A stretch of 64,000 nt of DNA from Paraburkholderia hiiakae (GCF_904848665.1 NZ_CAJHCQ010000001.1:310001-374000); one strand, 5' to 3'; shown: positions 9,803 to 18,829, counted from the first letter of the stretch. Program-made: numbers and translations. The notes: a model not told the origin generated them from the sequence alone.

Positions 9803-11122
9803 TCAAGCGAGCAGTTCGTTGATCTTTACCGCCGCCGACTTACCCTCGCGGACCGCGTAATTCGTGCCGCGATCCTCCGGGTAAATCTGCGCCATTGTTG
9901 AGATCATCGCATTCGTGAACGGCGTTTCGGCGGGAGGAACATACTTCGAATAATCACGCTCCGTAACCGGTTGCGCATATTCCGCGCGCCAGACCTTGGC
10001 GTCCTGGACCCACGACTTCTTCATTTCCGGGAACATGCGCTGAAGATGTTTGACCGCAAAGTCCAAATATTCACCGTCGCTAAAACCCCAGACAGGATCT
10101 TGCGTTGCGAGGTAGCGTGACACGAAAACGAGGTGCTTGCCCTGGTAGTTCTCCGGCGGGTCGAAGTTCGTGTGCTCGATCACGCCGACGAACGGAAAGC
10201 CGGGATCGTTCACGTTGAGCCAGTACGTATCCGACAGGCTGCGGTCCAGTTGGAGCACCAGACACATATTGCCGAGGTACTTGACGCGTTGGAGCGACTG
10301 CAGCCAACCAGGGTTGGCCACGTCTTTCAGAATATCCGCAATGATGGGGAACGACGGCGTAAACAGGAATTGCTTCGCCGAGATTTCCCCTTCCGAAGTT
10401 TTAAGCGACAGAAGTTTCCCGTCCTTCACGTTGGCGCCAGATACATCAACGCCGTAGCGGATCTCGCCGCCAGCCTTGCTGATTGCCTCAGCCATGAATT
10501 GCGCCAACCGGCCAAATCCGCCACGGAAATAGGCCAATTGCTCGCCGCCCTGCTTGTCTCGCGTACTGCCTCTGAGCACCAGCTTTTTCCAGAACCAGAC
10601 GGCGTTCACTGCGTCGGCGTAAACAGAGAACTTCGATTCAATCAGCGGTTGCCACACGATTCGAAAAACGTTCTTTCCACAAAGCGGCTCGAGCCATTCC
10701 CTGATGGAAAGGTGCTCGATTTCCTTCCAGTCGCGGATCTTGCGCACCTTGAAGACCAGAAGTCCGAGTCGGATGCGGTCGATAATCGAAAGCGGCTTGA
10801 ACTTGAGCAGATCGAGCGGAGTCGACAAGCGCCACAAGCGGCCATTAAAGTACATCCCCGTACGAGACGGCTGCGTTACGATCAGGTCCTCCACTCCGAG
10901 TTCGCGCGCGATCTCCGGAATGTAGTCGTCGTTATTGAACCAATGATGGTAGAACTTCTCTACGGTGACGCCGTTGTCGAATTCAAAGGTTCCCGCAAGG
11001 CCACCTGCGCTATTGTCTTTCTCGAGCACCAGAACCTTGCGGCCCGCGCGCGCGAGATCCAGAGCGGCTGCCAAACCCGTAAATCCAGCGCCGACAATTA
11101 CAACGTCGTATTGATCGTGCAT
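9803..11122 (-). CDS. FAD-dependent oxidoreductase (amine-oxidase/UDP-galactopyranose-mutase-like fold)
   Basis: A 439-residue soluble protein with an N-terminal dinucleotide motif VVIVGAGFTGLAAALDLA and the LEKDNSAGGLAGTF segment typical of NAD(P)-binding FAD amine-oxidase-like proteins. A second FAD contact region is at the C-terminus (IYPEDRGTNYAVREGKSAA). Related genes occur in many polysaccharide loci, where the substrate is usually unproven. A redox reaction or a UGM-like ring contraction of a nucleotide sugar is possible. It ends 15 bases before the next coding unit's normal spacing would require, and its start lies 13 bases downstream of the flippase-like gene's stop, so the two are probably co-transcribed. 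Confidence 0.82.
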   Translation of the reverse strand: MHDQYDVVIVGAGFTGLAAALDLARAGRKVLVLEKDNSAGGLAGTFEFDNGVTVEKFYHHWFNNDDYIPEIARELGVEDLIVTQPSRTGMYFNGRLWRLSTPLDLLKFKPLSIIDRIRLGLLVFKVRKIRDWKEIEHLSIREWLEPLCGKNVFRIVWQPLIESKFSVYADAVNAVWFWKKLVLRGSTRDKQGGEQLAYFRGGFGRLAQFMAEAISKAGGEIRYGVDVSGANVKDGKLLSLKTSEGEISAKQFLFTPSFPIIADILKDVANPGWLQSLQRVKYLGNMCLVLQLDRSLSDTYWLNVNDPGFPFVGVIEHTNFDPPENYQGKHLVFVSRYLATQDPVWGFSDGEYLDFAVKHLQRMFPEMKKSWVQDAKVWRAEYAQPVTERDYSKYVPPAETPFTNAMISTMAQIYPEDRGTNYAVREGKSAAVKINELLA

Positions 11123-11135
11123 TACCTGATCCAGT

Positions 11136-12164
11136 TCAAAAGGTGTTTTCTACGGCGTTATTACGTCGCTGAAAAAGCGACGGATTGAGCAGAATCGCAA
11201 TTCCGCCAGCGACCGTCGTCGGTAACCAAAGTGAGAGATGCGCCAGAACCGCGAAACTGGCCGCTGCCGGAGCCGAACTCCCGAAGACGACCGCCATCGA
11301 ATACGCAGCAAAATGGAACGGTCCGACATATCCCGGCGATGACGGCACCAACGTCGACAACGTCGTCACCGCCATGATCATGAGGGCTGCCGGAAATTCC
11401 ACGTCGATATTCAAACCATGCAGGATCGACCAAAAAAGCCCGGTTTCACCAACCCAGATGCAAGCAGACAAGCCAGTCACGACGAGCAGCACGCTCAATC
11501 GTGACATCGCCCCAGTGCTGCCGACCAGGCCAGACAACGTGGCAATCACTTTCGCCAATTTCGCGCTTTTACTCGCGACGCGAGCCTCGACATACGCAAG
11601 TACTTTGATTGCGTAACCGCTGAGGACAGCAATCACGAAAAGCAGTGTGCAGCCGACGACCGCGAGCAAGAGCACGGTCCTCTCCAGCCACTCCGGAATG
11701 GTGGCAGACGAGCTTGCAAGTGCGCCGACACCCAGACACGCAAGCAACGTCAGCATATCGATCAGGCGCTCGAACAGGAGGCTCGCGGTCGCTGTTACTC
11801 GACTCACGCCAAGCGCTGCCGGAAAAACGAGCGCTCGGATGACATCGCCCGCCCGAAAGGGCAAAACGTTGTTCAGCGTAATCGAACCCAGGAATGGCGC
11901 AGCGCAACTCCTCGCTGAAATCACCGCCCCGCCGGCGCGCAGCATTACTGCCCAACGCACGATGCGAAAGGTGTAATCAAAAGCAAGCGCGATCATGCCA
12001 AGTGCAAAATAGTGCCAATGGAAATTCTCGACGGCAGTCTTGATCTCATCGATGTCCACCTTCCGAAAAACAAGCACCAGACAAACAATAGATATTCCTA
12101 GTCCTATTGCCTGTCGTGCATAGTTTTTCTTCGAACGGCCCACAGCGGGCGAATCTTTAAGCAT
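11136..12164 (-). CDS. Flippase-like membrane protein (LPG-synthase transmembrane family)
   Basis: A 342-residue protein with about eight helices, of the family known as lysylphosphatidylglycerol synthase transmembrane region or flippase-like domain. Family marks are the N-terminal ...VFRKVDIDEIKTAVENFHW, FRIVRWAVMLRA, SITLNNVLPFRAGDVIRALVF (conserved NxxxPxRxGD pattern) and PSSPGYVGPFHFA near the C-terminus. It lacks the soluble synthase domain, so it is not MprF itself. In sugar loci such proteins often sit beside GtrB-like GT2 enzymes and are suspected to flip polyprenyl-phosphate sugars, which is what I infer here. It lies 220 bases downstream of rfbF with a weak ribosome binding site. 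Confidence 0.82.
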   Translation of the reverse strand: MLKDSPAVGRSKKNYARQAIGLGISIVCLVLVFRKVDIDEIKTAVENFHWHYFALGMIALAFDYTFRIVRWAVMLRAGGAVISARSCAAPFLGSITLNNVLPFRAGDVIRALVFPAALGVSRVTATASLLFERLIDMLTLLACLGVGALASSSATIPEWLERTVLLLAVVGCTLLFVIAVLSGYAIKVLAYVEARVASKSAKLAKVIATLSGLVGSTGAMSRLSVLLVVTGLSACIWVGETGLFWSILHGLNIDVEFPAALMIMAVTTLSTLVPSSPGYVGPFHFAAYSMAVVFGSSAPAAASFAVLAHLSLWLPTTVAGGIAILLNPSLFQRRNNAVENTF

Positions 12165-12385
12165 ATTCTTGCAATGAACCAGTTGTTACACGGTGATGAA
12201 TGTGAACGTGTGCAAGACAAACAATCGACAGCACGGAGCAAAACGAACTGTTCCCACACCGACCTGTCCTCACCATCCACATTACGAACAGCCTCCGGCA
12301 CGCGCACGCCCAACAGTTGCCCCGGATTCACCGGAGCCGACTGTCACGCGCCATCACCGCGTCACGGCGAGGTGCAATTCAAAGC

Positions 12386-13162
12386 CTAAGCTTTTGCCCA
12401 GACGCGCCACGGCGCGCCATCCGCCCACAGCGCTTCGAGTTCCCGCTTGTCACGCAGCGTATCGCAGGGCTGCCAGAACCCGGTATGTTGAAATGCGACG
12501 AGTTGCCCATCCTTCGCCAGATTCGAAAGCGGTGCTCGCTCCCAGGAGGTTTGGTCGTCGTCAATGTACGAAATCGCTCCGGGCTCCAAAACGAAGAAGC
12601 CACCGTTGATCCAGCCAATCTCGTCGTTGGGCTTCTCTTCGAAACTGGTCACATGCTTCGAGTTGGAGATGTTCAACACACCGAATCGTCCGGGAGGCTG
12701 CACGGCAGCTACGGTCGCGAGCTTTCCATGCGCGCGATGAAACTCAATTTCCGCGCCGATATCGATGTTCGACAGACCATCGCCATACGTGAGGCAGAAC
12801 GTCTCCTGATCGACGTACGGCGCAACGCGTTTCAGACGGCCGCCCGTCATGGTCTCGGGGCCCGTGTCGACGAGCGTGATGCGCCAATCCTCTGCGTGGT
12901 TACTGAGAACTTGATGATCACCGGTCTTCAAATCGATGACCATATCCGACATATGCCGGTAGTAATTGAAGAAAAATTCCTTGATTACGTAACCCTTGTA
13001 ACCAAGACAGATCACGAAATCCTTGATGCCGTGGTGAGCATACGTTTTCATGATGTGCCACAGCAAAGGCTTTCCACCGATTTCCACCATGGGCTTCGGC
13101 TTGGTATCGGACTCTTCGGCAATACGGGTCCCAAAACCACCAGCAAGAATAACCGCTTTCAT
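12386..13162 (-). CDS. rfbF: Glucose-1-phosphate cytidylyltransferase
   Basis: A 258-residue nucleotidyltransferase that makes CDP-glucose from CTP and glucose-1-phosphate in the cytoplasm. The start MKAVILAGGFGTRIAEESDTKPKP is the RfbF signature; the rhamnose-pathway enzyme RfbA has SGTRLYP instead. Further family segments are PKPMVEIGGKPLLWHIMK, FVICLGYKGYVIKEFF and LTYGDGLSNIDI. AGGGA sits five bases before the ATG. Its product feeds RfbG, encoded two genes upstream in the same orientation. Confidence 0.95.
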   Translation of the reverse strand: MKAVILAGGFGTRIAEESDTKPKPMVEIGGKPLLWHIMKTYAHHGIKDFVICLGYKGYVIKEFFFNYYRHMSDMVIDLKTGDHQVLSNHAEDWRITLVDTGPETMTGGRLKRVAPYVDQETFCLTYGDGLSNIDIGAEIEFHRAHGKLATVAAVQPPGRFGVLNISNSKHVTSFEEKPNDEIGWINGGFFVLEPGAISYIDDDQTSWERAPLSNLAKDGQLVAFQHTGFWQPCDTLRDKRELEALWADGAPWRVWAKA

Positions 13163-13172
13163 AATATCCCTG

Positions 13173-14135
13173 TCAAAGCTTCAATTCAGTGGACTGCATG
13201 TTGAGACTCTGCTCAACAACAGCAACGGGATCGGCACGGAGCACCAGGTAAATTCGCAAAATATATTCGCCGATGATCCCCAGCAAAAATGCATTCAACC
13301 CGATTCCAAACAGCACAAGTATGTGGATGCTGGCGAGTCCCTGAGGCAACGACGGGTGCGAGAGCTTTAGAATAACGTAATAAAACGCACCCACCAGGCT
13401 GGCTAGCAGAATCAGCACACCGACGAACGATGCCGCCCGCAGAGGCACGGTTGAATGGTTGAATACTGCCGTCAGGCCGAGCCGCAGCAATCGCCCAACG
13501 TTGAACTTGCTCTTGCCTGCGGTTCGTGCGTCGCGATCGTAGGGAATGCCGGTCTGGTTGAAACCCAGCCCGGCGATCGTGCCGCGCAAGTAAGGACTCG
13601 CCGTCCTGACCTTGACAAGCAGATTAACGATTTTCCTGTCGATCAGACGAAAGTCACCAACATCCTTCGGTATCGGGTGCTCGCTGATTTTGTCGATGAC
13701 CCAATAGCCGACTTTGCGAAATGCCCGAAGTAAAGCCCCTTCTGGCCTTGCTTTTCTCACCCCGTATACGACCTGATAGCCGCTACGCCACTTCTCGTAG
13801 AACTTCTCGAGCATCTCCGGCGGGTCCTGCAAGTCTGCGTCGACCTGCATTACCGCGTCGCCACGCGTATGCATGTAGTTGGCCAGAATCGAGCGCTGGA
13901 AACCAAAATTCTTGGAGAAGCGAATTGCCCTCACCCTGCTATCGCGTTCGGCAAGTCCCGACAACAAGGACCATGTCCGGTCGTCGGAATGATTGTCCGA
14001 GAACACAAATTCCAGATCACACCGGTCGGCCATCTTGTCGGCCAACGCGCAGAGGCGATCGTATAGCGTCTCGATATTGCCCTCTTCATTGAGCACCGGA
14101 ATAGAGATAGAGATGAGGTGCCGCTTGTTCGTCAT
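13173..14135 (-). CDS. GtrB/DPMS-like family 2 glycosyltransferase
   Basis: A 320-residue protein: an N-terminal GT2 domain (SISIPVLNEEGNIETLYDRL, VMQVDADLQDPPEML with the D-x-D metal motif, DVGDFRLIDRK) followed by two C-terminal transmembrane helices, roughly residues 235-258 and 272-295. This is the architecture of GtrB/ArnC enzymes, which move a sugar from a nucleotide donor to undecaprenyl phosphate on the cytoplasmic face. I chose the ATG at 14135, which overlaps the upstream stop as ATGA. It is flanked by CDP-sugar genes on both sides, so a CDP-6-deoxyhexose donor is the natural guess; that is inference. Confidence 0.9.
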   Translation of the reverse strand: MTNKRHLISISIPVLNEEGNIETLYDRLCALADKMADRCDLEFVFSDNHSDDRTWSLLSGLAERDSRVRAIRFSKNFGFQRSILANYMHTRGDAVMQVDADLQDPPEMLEKFYEKWRSGYQVVYGVRKARPEGALLRAFRKVGYWVIDKISEHPIPKDVGDFRLIDRKIVNLLVKVRTASPYLRGTIAGLGFNQTGIPYDRDARTAGKSKFNVGRLLRLGLTAVFNHSTVPLRAASFVGVLILLASLVGAFYYVILKLSHPSLPQGLASIHILVLFGIGLNAFLLGIIGEYILRIYLVLRADPVAVVEQSLNMQSTELKL

Positions 14136-14983
14136 TGACCAAGCCCTTCCGTCAGATCGGGTTTTTCCGACAAGCATGATTTCATATATGCAACGATAGC
14201 TGGCAGTGCTTCGCGAAACTTGATGGCAGCGGGTAGGACCACCGGCTCAAAAGCTCTTTCAAAGTTCTCTTCAACTGGATCGGCAATGGCGCCGACTCTC
14301 AGCAGTTCGCTTTTTTCGAGCCCTTCGAATACCGCTACCGCAATGTCCCTCAGGGGAAGAGAATTACCATGACTCAACGCAACCGTTCCATGCGCCGCCG
14401 ATTCAGCCAGCCACCGGATGGCTCGCGCCTCGTCCTCGAGATGGTGGTACTCGCGCAATTGCCGCCCCGAGGTCATGGGAAAAGGAGCAGAACGGCGAAT
14501 GGCGTCCAGGATCTGGCCGAGAAACATAAACGGAGTGGGTGCACCCAATCCGTATAGCGTGTGAATCTGCAGATGCAGCGCTCCACGGCCGGTACGACCT
14601 GATGTGTTCACGTATTCGCTCAAGCTCCGCTTGCTCTCCACGTACGCATTTTGCGTTCCCGTGAAAGTTTCCATCACCGTGCCAAACGTGACCACGCGCA
14701 TACCGAGCGGAGCTACCGCCGCGATCAGATTCTTTGGCAGGCGAAAATTGACGCCTTGGAGCGATTCAGCCGGCAAACGTGGATCAAGTAGTCCCGACGT
14801 CACAAAGACTAGCGACTCGCCCGCCTGACGCTCGAAATAGCGGGCGATCTCGCGTTCGGCACCCTCCTTCGACCACGCCTCGTAGATCGCACGGTCCGGC
14901 ATGATGACGTCGCTGTCAGCGTATTCACGGGCGATAGCCTGTCCAAGCCGCCCTCGGCCGCCTATCAGATAAATCCGCTTCAC
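14132..14983 (-). CDS. Divergent SDR-family sugar nucleotide reductase/epimerase
   Basis: A 283-residue protein with the Rossmann motif YLIGGRGRLGQAIAREY, the segment TFGTVMETFTG and a Y-x3-K pair in AYVESKRSLSEY. The likely start is a GTG at 14983, giving a GTGA overlap with the rfbG stop; an ATG at 15001 would lie inside rfbG. Sandwiched between rfbG and rfbF (with the GT2), it is the best candidate to reduce the 4-keto group of CDP-4-keto-6-deoxyglucose. Similarly placed SDRs in Salmonella and Yersinia make abequose, paratose or 6-deoxyhexoses. The sequence is too divergent for me to name the product. Confidence 0.75.
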   Translation of the reverse strand: MKRIYLIGGRGRLGQAIAREYADSDVIMPDRAIYEAWSKEGAEREIARYFERQAGESLVFVTSGLLDPRLPAESLQGVNFRLPKNLIAAVAPLGMRVVTFGTVMETFTGTQNAYVESKRSLSEYVNTSGRTGRGALHLQIHTLYGLGAPTPFMFLGQILDAIRRSAPFPMTSGRQLREYHHLEDEARAIRWLAESAAHGTVALSHGNSLPLRDIAVAVFEGLEKSELLRVGAIADPVEENFERAFEPVVLPAAIKFREALPAIVAYMKSCLSEKPDLTEGLGQ

Positions 14984-16056
14984 TGGATTGCCGTCCGCCA
15001 AGCGTTGATCTGGTCTTCCGTAATCGCGCGAGCCGCGGCGGGATTCGCGTAGAAGTCGCTATACCATGCCGAGGTTTGGCGCACGGATTCCGCCGTATCC
15101 CAAACCGGACGCCAGCCCAACTGATTGCGTGCGAGGGCGCTGTCCAGCGCCAATGCTTGCGCCTCAGGCAACGGCTCGTTCAAATATTGCAACTCGGGCC
15201 GCTGCCAGCACTCGCTCATCAATTCGAGCACGTCGCGCACCGGGTATTGCGTGACGTCGTGCGGCCCGAGGTTCCAGGCCTGCGCGACCTTGCCAGGATC
15301 GTCGGAGGCCAGTCCGGCCAGGATCATGAAATAGCCGTGCACGAGCGCAAGGACGTGCTGCCACGGCCGCGTGGCGTTCGGATATCTGAGCGTGAGCTTT
15401 TCGTTGCCAACTACGGCGCGAACGAAGTCCGGAATTAGACGATCTTCGGACCAGTCACCGCCGCCGATGATATTGCCGCCGCGCGCCGTCGCAATGGCTG
15501 GCCCCTTGCCTTCGGACCATGGGTACGAGGCCGCGTAGCTCTGGATAGCCATTTCCGCCGCAGCTTTCGATGCGCTATAGGGATCCTTCCCGCCAAGCGG
15601 ATCGTTCTCGCGATAGGACCATGCCCATTCGTTGTTCTTGTAGACCTTGTCCGTCGTAATGCACAAGACACCCTTCACGCTTTTCACTGAGCGCGCTGCC
15701 TCGAGCACGTTGACCGTTCCTTGTGCATTGACCAGGAACGTCCTTACTGGCTCGCGGTAGGAACGGCGCACCAATGGTTGTGCAGCAAGATGCAGGATCA
15801 GATCTGGCTCAAATGAGGTAACGGCTTCGAGCACACGGTTGTAGTTGACGACGTCGCCGTGCGTCGTTGCGATGTCCTTGTCGAGACCTGCCGCAGTGAA
15901 CAAGGACGGAGACGTTTCCGGTGGCAACGAGTAGCCGGAGATCCTGGCGCCTATCATCTGCAACCACAGACACACCCAGCTTCCTGTGAACCCGGTGTGC
16001 CCCGTCACAAGAATTTTCTTGCCGGTCAACGCTGCTTCAAAAGTATTCGTTCCCAT
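14980..16056 (-). CDS. rfbG: CDP-glucose 4,6-dehydratase
   Basis: A 358-residue extended SDR producing CDP-4-keto-6-deoxyglucose with NAD+. It shows TGHTGFTGSWVCLWLQ at the N-terminus, HLAAQPLVRRSYREP, ITTDKVYKNNEW, a Y-x3-K pair in PYSASKAAAEM and ARGGNIIGGGDWSEDRLIPDF. These are diagnostic for RfbG rather than RfbB or Gmd. It is the first gene of a coupled run reading rfbG, SDR, GT2, rfbF. No rfbH (the iron-sulfur/PMP dehydrase for 3,6-dideoxy sugars) is in the window, so the end product is probably a 6-deoxyhexose. Confidence 0.95.
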   Translation of the reverse strand: MGTNTFEAALTGKKILVTGHTGFTGSWVCLWLQMIGARISGYSLPPETSPSLFTAAGLDKDIATTHGDVVNYNRVLEAVTSFEPDLILHLAAQPLVRRSYREPVRTFLVNAQGTVNVLEAARSVKSVKGVLCITTDKVYKNNEWAWSYRENDPLGGKDPYSASKAAAEMAIQSYAASYPWSEGKGPAIATARGGNIIGGGDWSEDRLIPDFVRAVVGNEKLTLRYPNATRPWQHVLALVHGYFMILAGLASDDPGKVAQAWNLGPHDVTQYPVRDVLELMSECWQRPELQYLNEPLPEAQALALDSALARNQLGWRPVWDTAESVRQTSAWYSDFYANPAAARAITEDQINAWRTAIQ

Positions 16057-16565
16057 CGGTACTCGGCATATCCTAAAAATGATTTACGCGGCGCGTGCTC
16101 ATCGCGCTGACAACGGTCAAGGTTGCGAGCTCACGAACTCACAATGCCACACCCAAGGCCGGGTCAATGAAGTCGGCCTGGTGGGGCCCCTGAATAGCGC
16201 ATTCAACACAATCAATAGCGCCTTTGGCGCGATGCGGCCTGAGCCTGGTAGCCAGAATCAGCGCCCAGCCAAACCACGAATTCCGCAGGGTCAATCGCAG
16301 ATTATACCGGCGCCTCACAGCACCAAATGGATCGAATCGTCCATCGCCCCGGTGCCGAGCACTTTTGCCGTCCGGCGTTCTACGCCCAACGCCTGTCATG
16401 TAAGCGCCTCCTGTAGCAAGCCTCCTGTGCTGCCACGTTCGGCACGGCTAGACCCTGTTCGGATTGCCTTGCTTTCTTTCAAATTGCCTTCAAATTCAGA
16501 CTGTGAAAGCAGCCAACCCGCCTAGACGAAAAAACTTCATCACGAGAACTTGGCAAAACAAAAAC
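16057..16565. other. 509-base gap within the O-antigen locus
   Basis: This is the largest gap of the minus-strand locus, between rfbG and the GT4 gene at 16566. Frames crossing it show no domain or helix pattern. The string AATAGCGC occurs twice near 16194-16220, and a GGCGC/GCGCC-type inverted repeat lies close by. It may hold a promoter for the CDP-sugar module or mark a join between acquired blocks. Confidence 0.35.
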
Positions 16566-17756
16566 TCAACCGAGCAACTGGTCCAACTTTCCAAGAAGCG
16601 GGGCGACCATCTGCCCCCACTCGTGTTCCTGCTCGACAAATGCCCTCGCCCGCCTCGCCATCTCCACTGCCAGAGCCTCATTGGCCGTCAGCCACTCAAT
16701 GCGCTCAGCAAATTCCTGCGGCGTCTCCGCGATCAGAAGGTCGTGTTCGCTTTTTGCGCCCAAGCCCTCGTAGCCCAGCGACGTCGCCACAACCGGCAGC
16801 CCCAACGCCATGTACTCCAGAATCTTGTTTTGCACACCTGCCCCGATGCGCATCGGGCACACGCCGATCGCCCCCTCCATGGACGCATCCGCCACCGATG
16901 CCACTCTGCCCGTCACTTCGACACCGTCATAAGCCCTGAACCGCTCGGCGAGCGCGGGAGAAATCGAACCGACGATCTTGAACCGGTAATCCGCACGCTT
17001 GCGCAGCAAGGGCAACACCTCCTCCGCAAAGAAGTGACACATATCCTCGTTCTGAACCGTGCGCATGTCGCCGATGAAAATCAGCACGCGGCTTGCCATA
17101 CTGCGCACCAAATACGTCAATCCAGACAGATCGACGCCGTTCGAACACACCATCACATTGTCAGCTCGCGAACGGGAAAACAGATAGTCCTTATCCGTCT
17201 GCGAAACCAGCACCGACAAATCGAAGTCATTGACGATCGTTCGCTCGTAGTCGCCCAGGCGTTTAGCTTCGAGACTGAGCACGCGCGACTTGAGCCCCCG
17301 TGCATTCTTAAGCTGCTTGACCCGGCTGTAGTTCAGCGAGATCGCGTCGGTCATTTCGAGAACGCGCGGCTTGTCCGAATTACGCACGTACTCGGCACAG
17401 CGCACAAGATGGACAACTACACCGTCACACGAAGGCAAGATCCGTTCAACTGCCGAGGCAAATGCCCGACTCCGGTAATAGGCAACCTGCAGCGGCGTCC
17501 GCGTTGGCAGCGCAAGCAGCGTGTTCAGATAGGAACGCACTTTCGACAGAAAGACGCGCTCGACCCGGTCGAACACGCCGTCGTCTGGCAACTCGCAGTC
17601 CGTCTCTTCGCGCGTCTCACACAGGCTTAGCAGCGTTAGCGAGTACTGGCGCGACAACGCCTTACACAGATGATAGATGCGCAGCTTGTCTCCACCGATC
17701 ACCGGGTAAGGAAGCCTGGGTGTCAGCACCAGCAGTTTTTTCTTGTTTGTGCTCAC
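16566..17756 (-). CDS. Family 4-like glycosyltransferase
   Basis: A 396-residue GT-B glycosyltransferase. The N-terminal domain begins KKKLLVLTPRLPYPVIGGDKLRIYHL, the glycine-rich loop typical of GT4 enzymes. The C-terminal donor domain has IGVCPMRIGAGVQNKILEYMALGLPVVAT, with the conserved E-x-x-A-x-G-x-P-V-V element. The usual E-G-F-G is replaced by G-A-G-V-Q, as in the TIGR03087-like PEP-CTERM group of GT4 enzymes. I chose the GTG at 17756, which overlaps the upstream stop as GTGA; longer starts run into the neighbouring gene. Donor and acceptor sugars are unknown. Confidence 0.85.
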   Translation of the reverse strand: MSTNKKKLLVLTPRLPYPVIGGDKLRIYHLCKALSRQYSLTLLSLCETREETDCELPDDGVFDRVERVFLSKVRSYLNTLLALPTRTPLQVAYYRSRAFASAVERILPSCDGVVVHLVRCAEYVRNSDKPRVLEMTDAISLNYSRVKQLKNARGLKSRVLSLEAKRLGDYERTIVNDFDLSVLVSQTDKDYLFSRSRADNVMVCSNGVDLSGLTYLVRSMASRVLIFIGDMRTVQNEDMCHFFAEEVLPLLRKRADYRFKIVGSISPALAERFRAYDGVEVTGRVASVADASMEGAIGVCPMRIGAGVQNKILEYMALGLPVVATSLGYEGLGAKSEHDLLIAETPQEFAERIEWLTANEALAVEMARRARAFVEQEHEWGQMVAPLLGKLDQLLG

Positions 17757-18829
17757 GACAAACGTTCCCAGAATTGCTGTATCGACGGCGCAACGCTCGA
17801 CTCCGAAAACCTGCGCGCGCGCTCCATACCGTCGCGGACTCTCGCCTCGAACGTTTCGCCGCCGCTCCATATCCCCCGGATCTGCTCAGCGATGTCGTCA
17901 ACCGACCAAGGGTCGAAACTCAGACCGCACTCGCCGACGATCTCAGGGATCGACGTCGTCTTGCTGCACGCGACAGGCGTACCCGACGCCATCGCCTCCA
18001 GCACCGGAATGCCGAATCCTTCGAACAGCGAAGCGAAGATAAACGCCCGTGCCTGCCGGTAATGCAGCTTCAACTCCTGCTCGGAAACATACCCGAGCAA
18101 TTCGACATGACCTAAGAGTCCCAGAGTGGCAGCCCGCCGCAGAAAATGTTCGTGATGCGCGGATTTGATCCCAGCGATGCGCAACCTGACGTCATCGCCC
18201 AGTGACGGCCTCGCCAATGCGAAGGCTTGCAGCAGGCGATCGACGTTTTTGCTGGGTACCTCCCCGGCCACCGTGAACAGGTACGGCTCGCGATCCGCCT
18301 GGCTCAGCGGACGAACGAACCAGTCGTCCGAAATCGAGTTCGGAATCACGTATACGTCCCGCTCCGACAGGCCGAATTGCTCAACCAGTTCCCGCTGGGT
18401 AAAGCGGGATACGGTCAGCAAGACGTCGGCACGACGAGCCAGCCGGGGCACCACGTGCCGTCTGTACACCCGCCCGAACGTCTGATACGGGGATCTGGCC
18501 GGAGGCAACACCCGCCACGGCTGCAGATAAATCAGATCGTGGATGACCGAGATCAGTCGCGTCTGCCCCGTCGGTCGCAATGGTCCTGTGTTGTAAGGAC
18601 ACAGCAGATAGTCCAGTTTCTGCGCCTCGCACAGCCGAGGCAACTCGACCTGCTCCCACCACGGAAAGAAACCGCGGCCGTCACTGATGGACGGCCATTC
18701 CGTCGTGGCGACACCGCTCGGTGCGAGACCCAGCACCGACGCGCGCACCGGTTCGATCAGCCGACGCGCGAATCGCCCCATGCCTCGGTAGTTGCCCACC
18801 ATCCAGGTGATATCCACCCCCAGCTTCAC
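17753..18829 (-). CDS. Family 4 glycosyltransferase (mannosyl/rhamnosyl type)
   Basis: A 358-residue GT-B enzyme. The acceptor domain begins VDITWMVGNYRGMGRFARRL and the donor domain carries FTVAGEVPSKNVDRLLQAF and SLFEGFGIPVLEAMASGTPVA, with the E-x7-E catalytic pattern and E-A-x-x-x-G-x-P element. The start is a GTG with GGAG eight bases upstream. It most resembles mannosyl- or rhamnosyltransferases of O-antigen loci, in line with the GDP-mannose and dTDP-rhamnose genes here. Its stop overlaps the next GT gene. Confidence 0.88.
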   Translation of the reverse strand: MKLGVDITWMVGNYRGMGRFARRLIEPVRASVLGLAPSGVATTEWPSISDGRGFFPWWEQVELPRLCEAQKLDYLLCPYNTGPLRPTGQTRLISVIHDLIYLQPWRVLPPARSPYQTFGRVYRRHVVPRLARRADVLLTVSRFTQRELVEQFGLSERDVYVIPNSISDDWFVRPLSQADREPYLFTVAGEVPSKNVDRLLQAFALARPSLGDDVRLRIAGIKSAHHEHFLRRAATLGLLGHVELLGYVSEQELKLHYRQARAFIFASLFEGFGIPVLEAMASGTPVACSKTTSIPEIVGECGLSFDPWSVDDIAEQIRGIWSGGETFEARVRDGMERARRFSESSVAPSIQQFWERLS

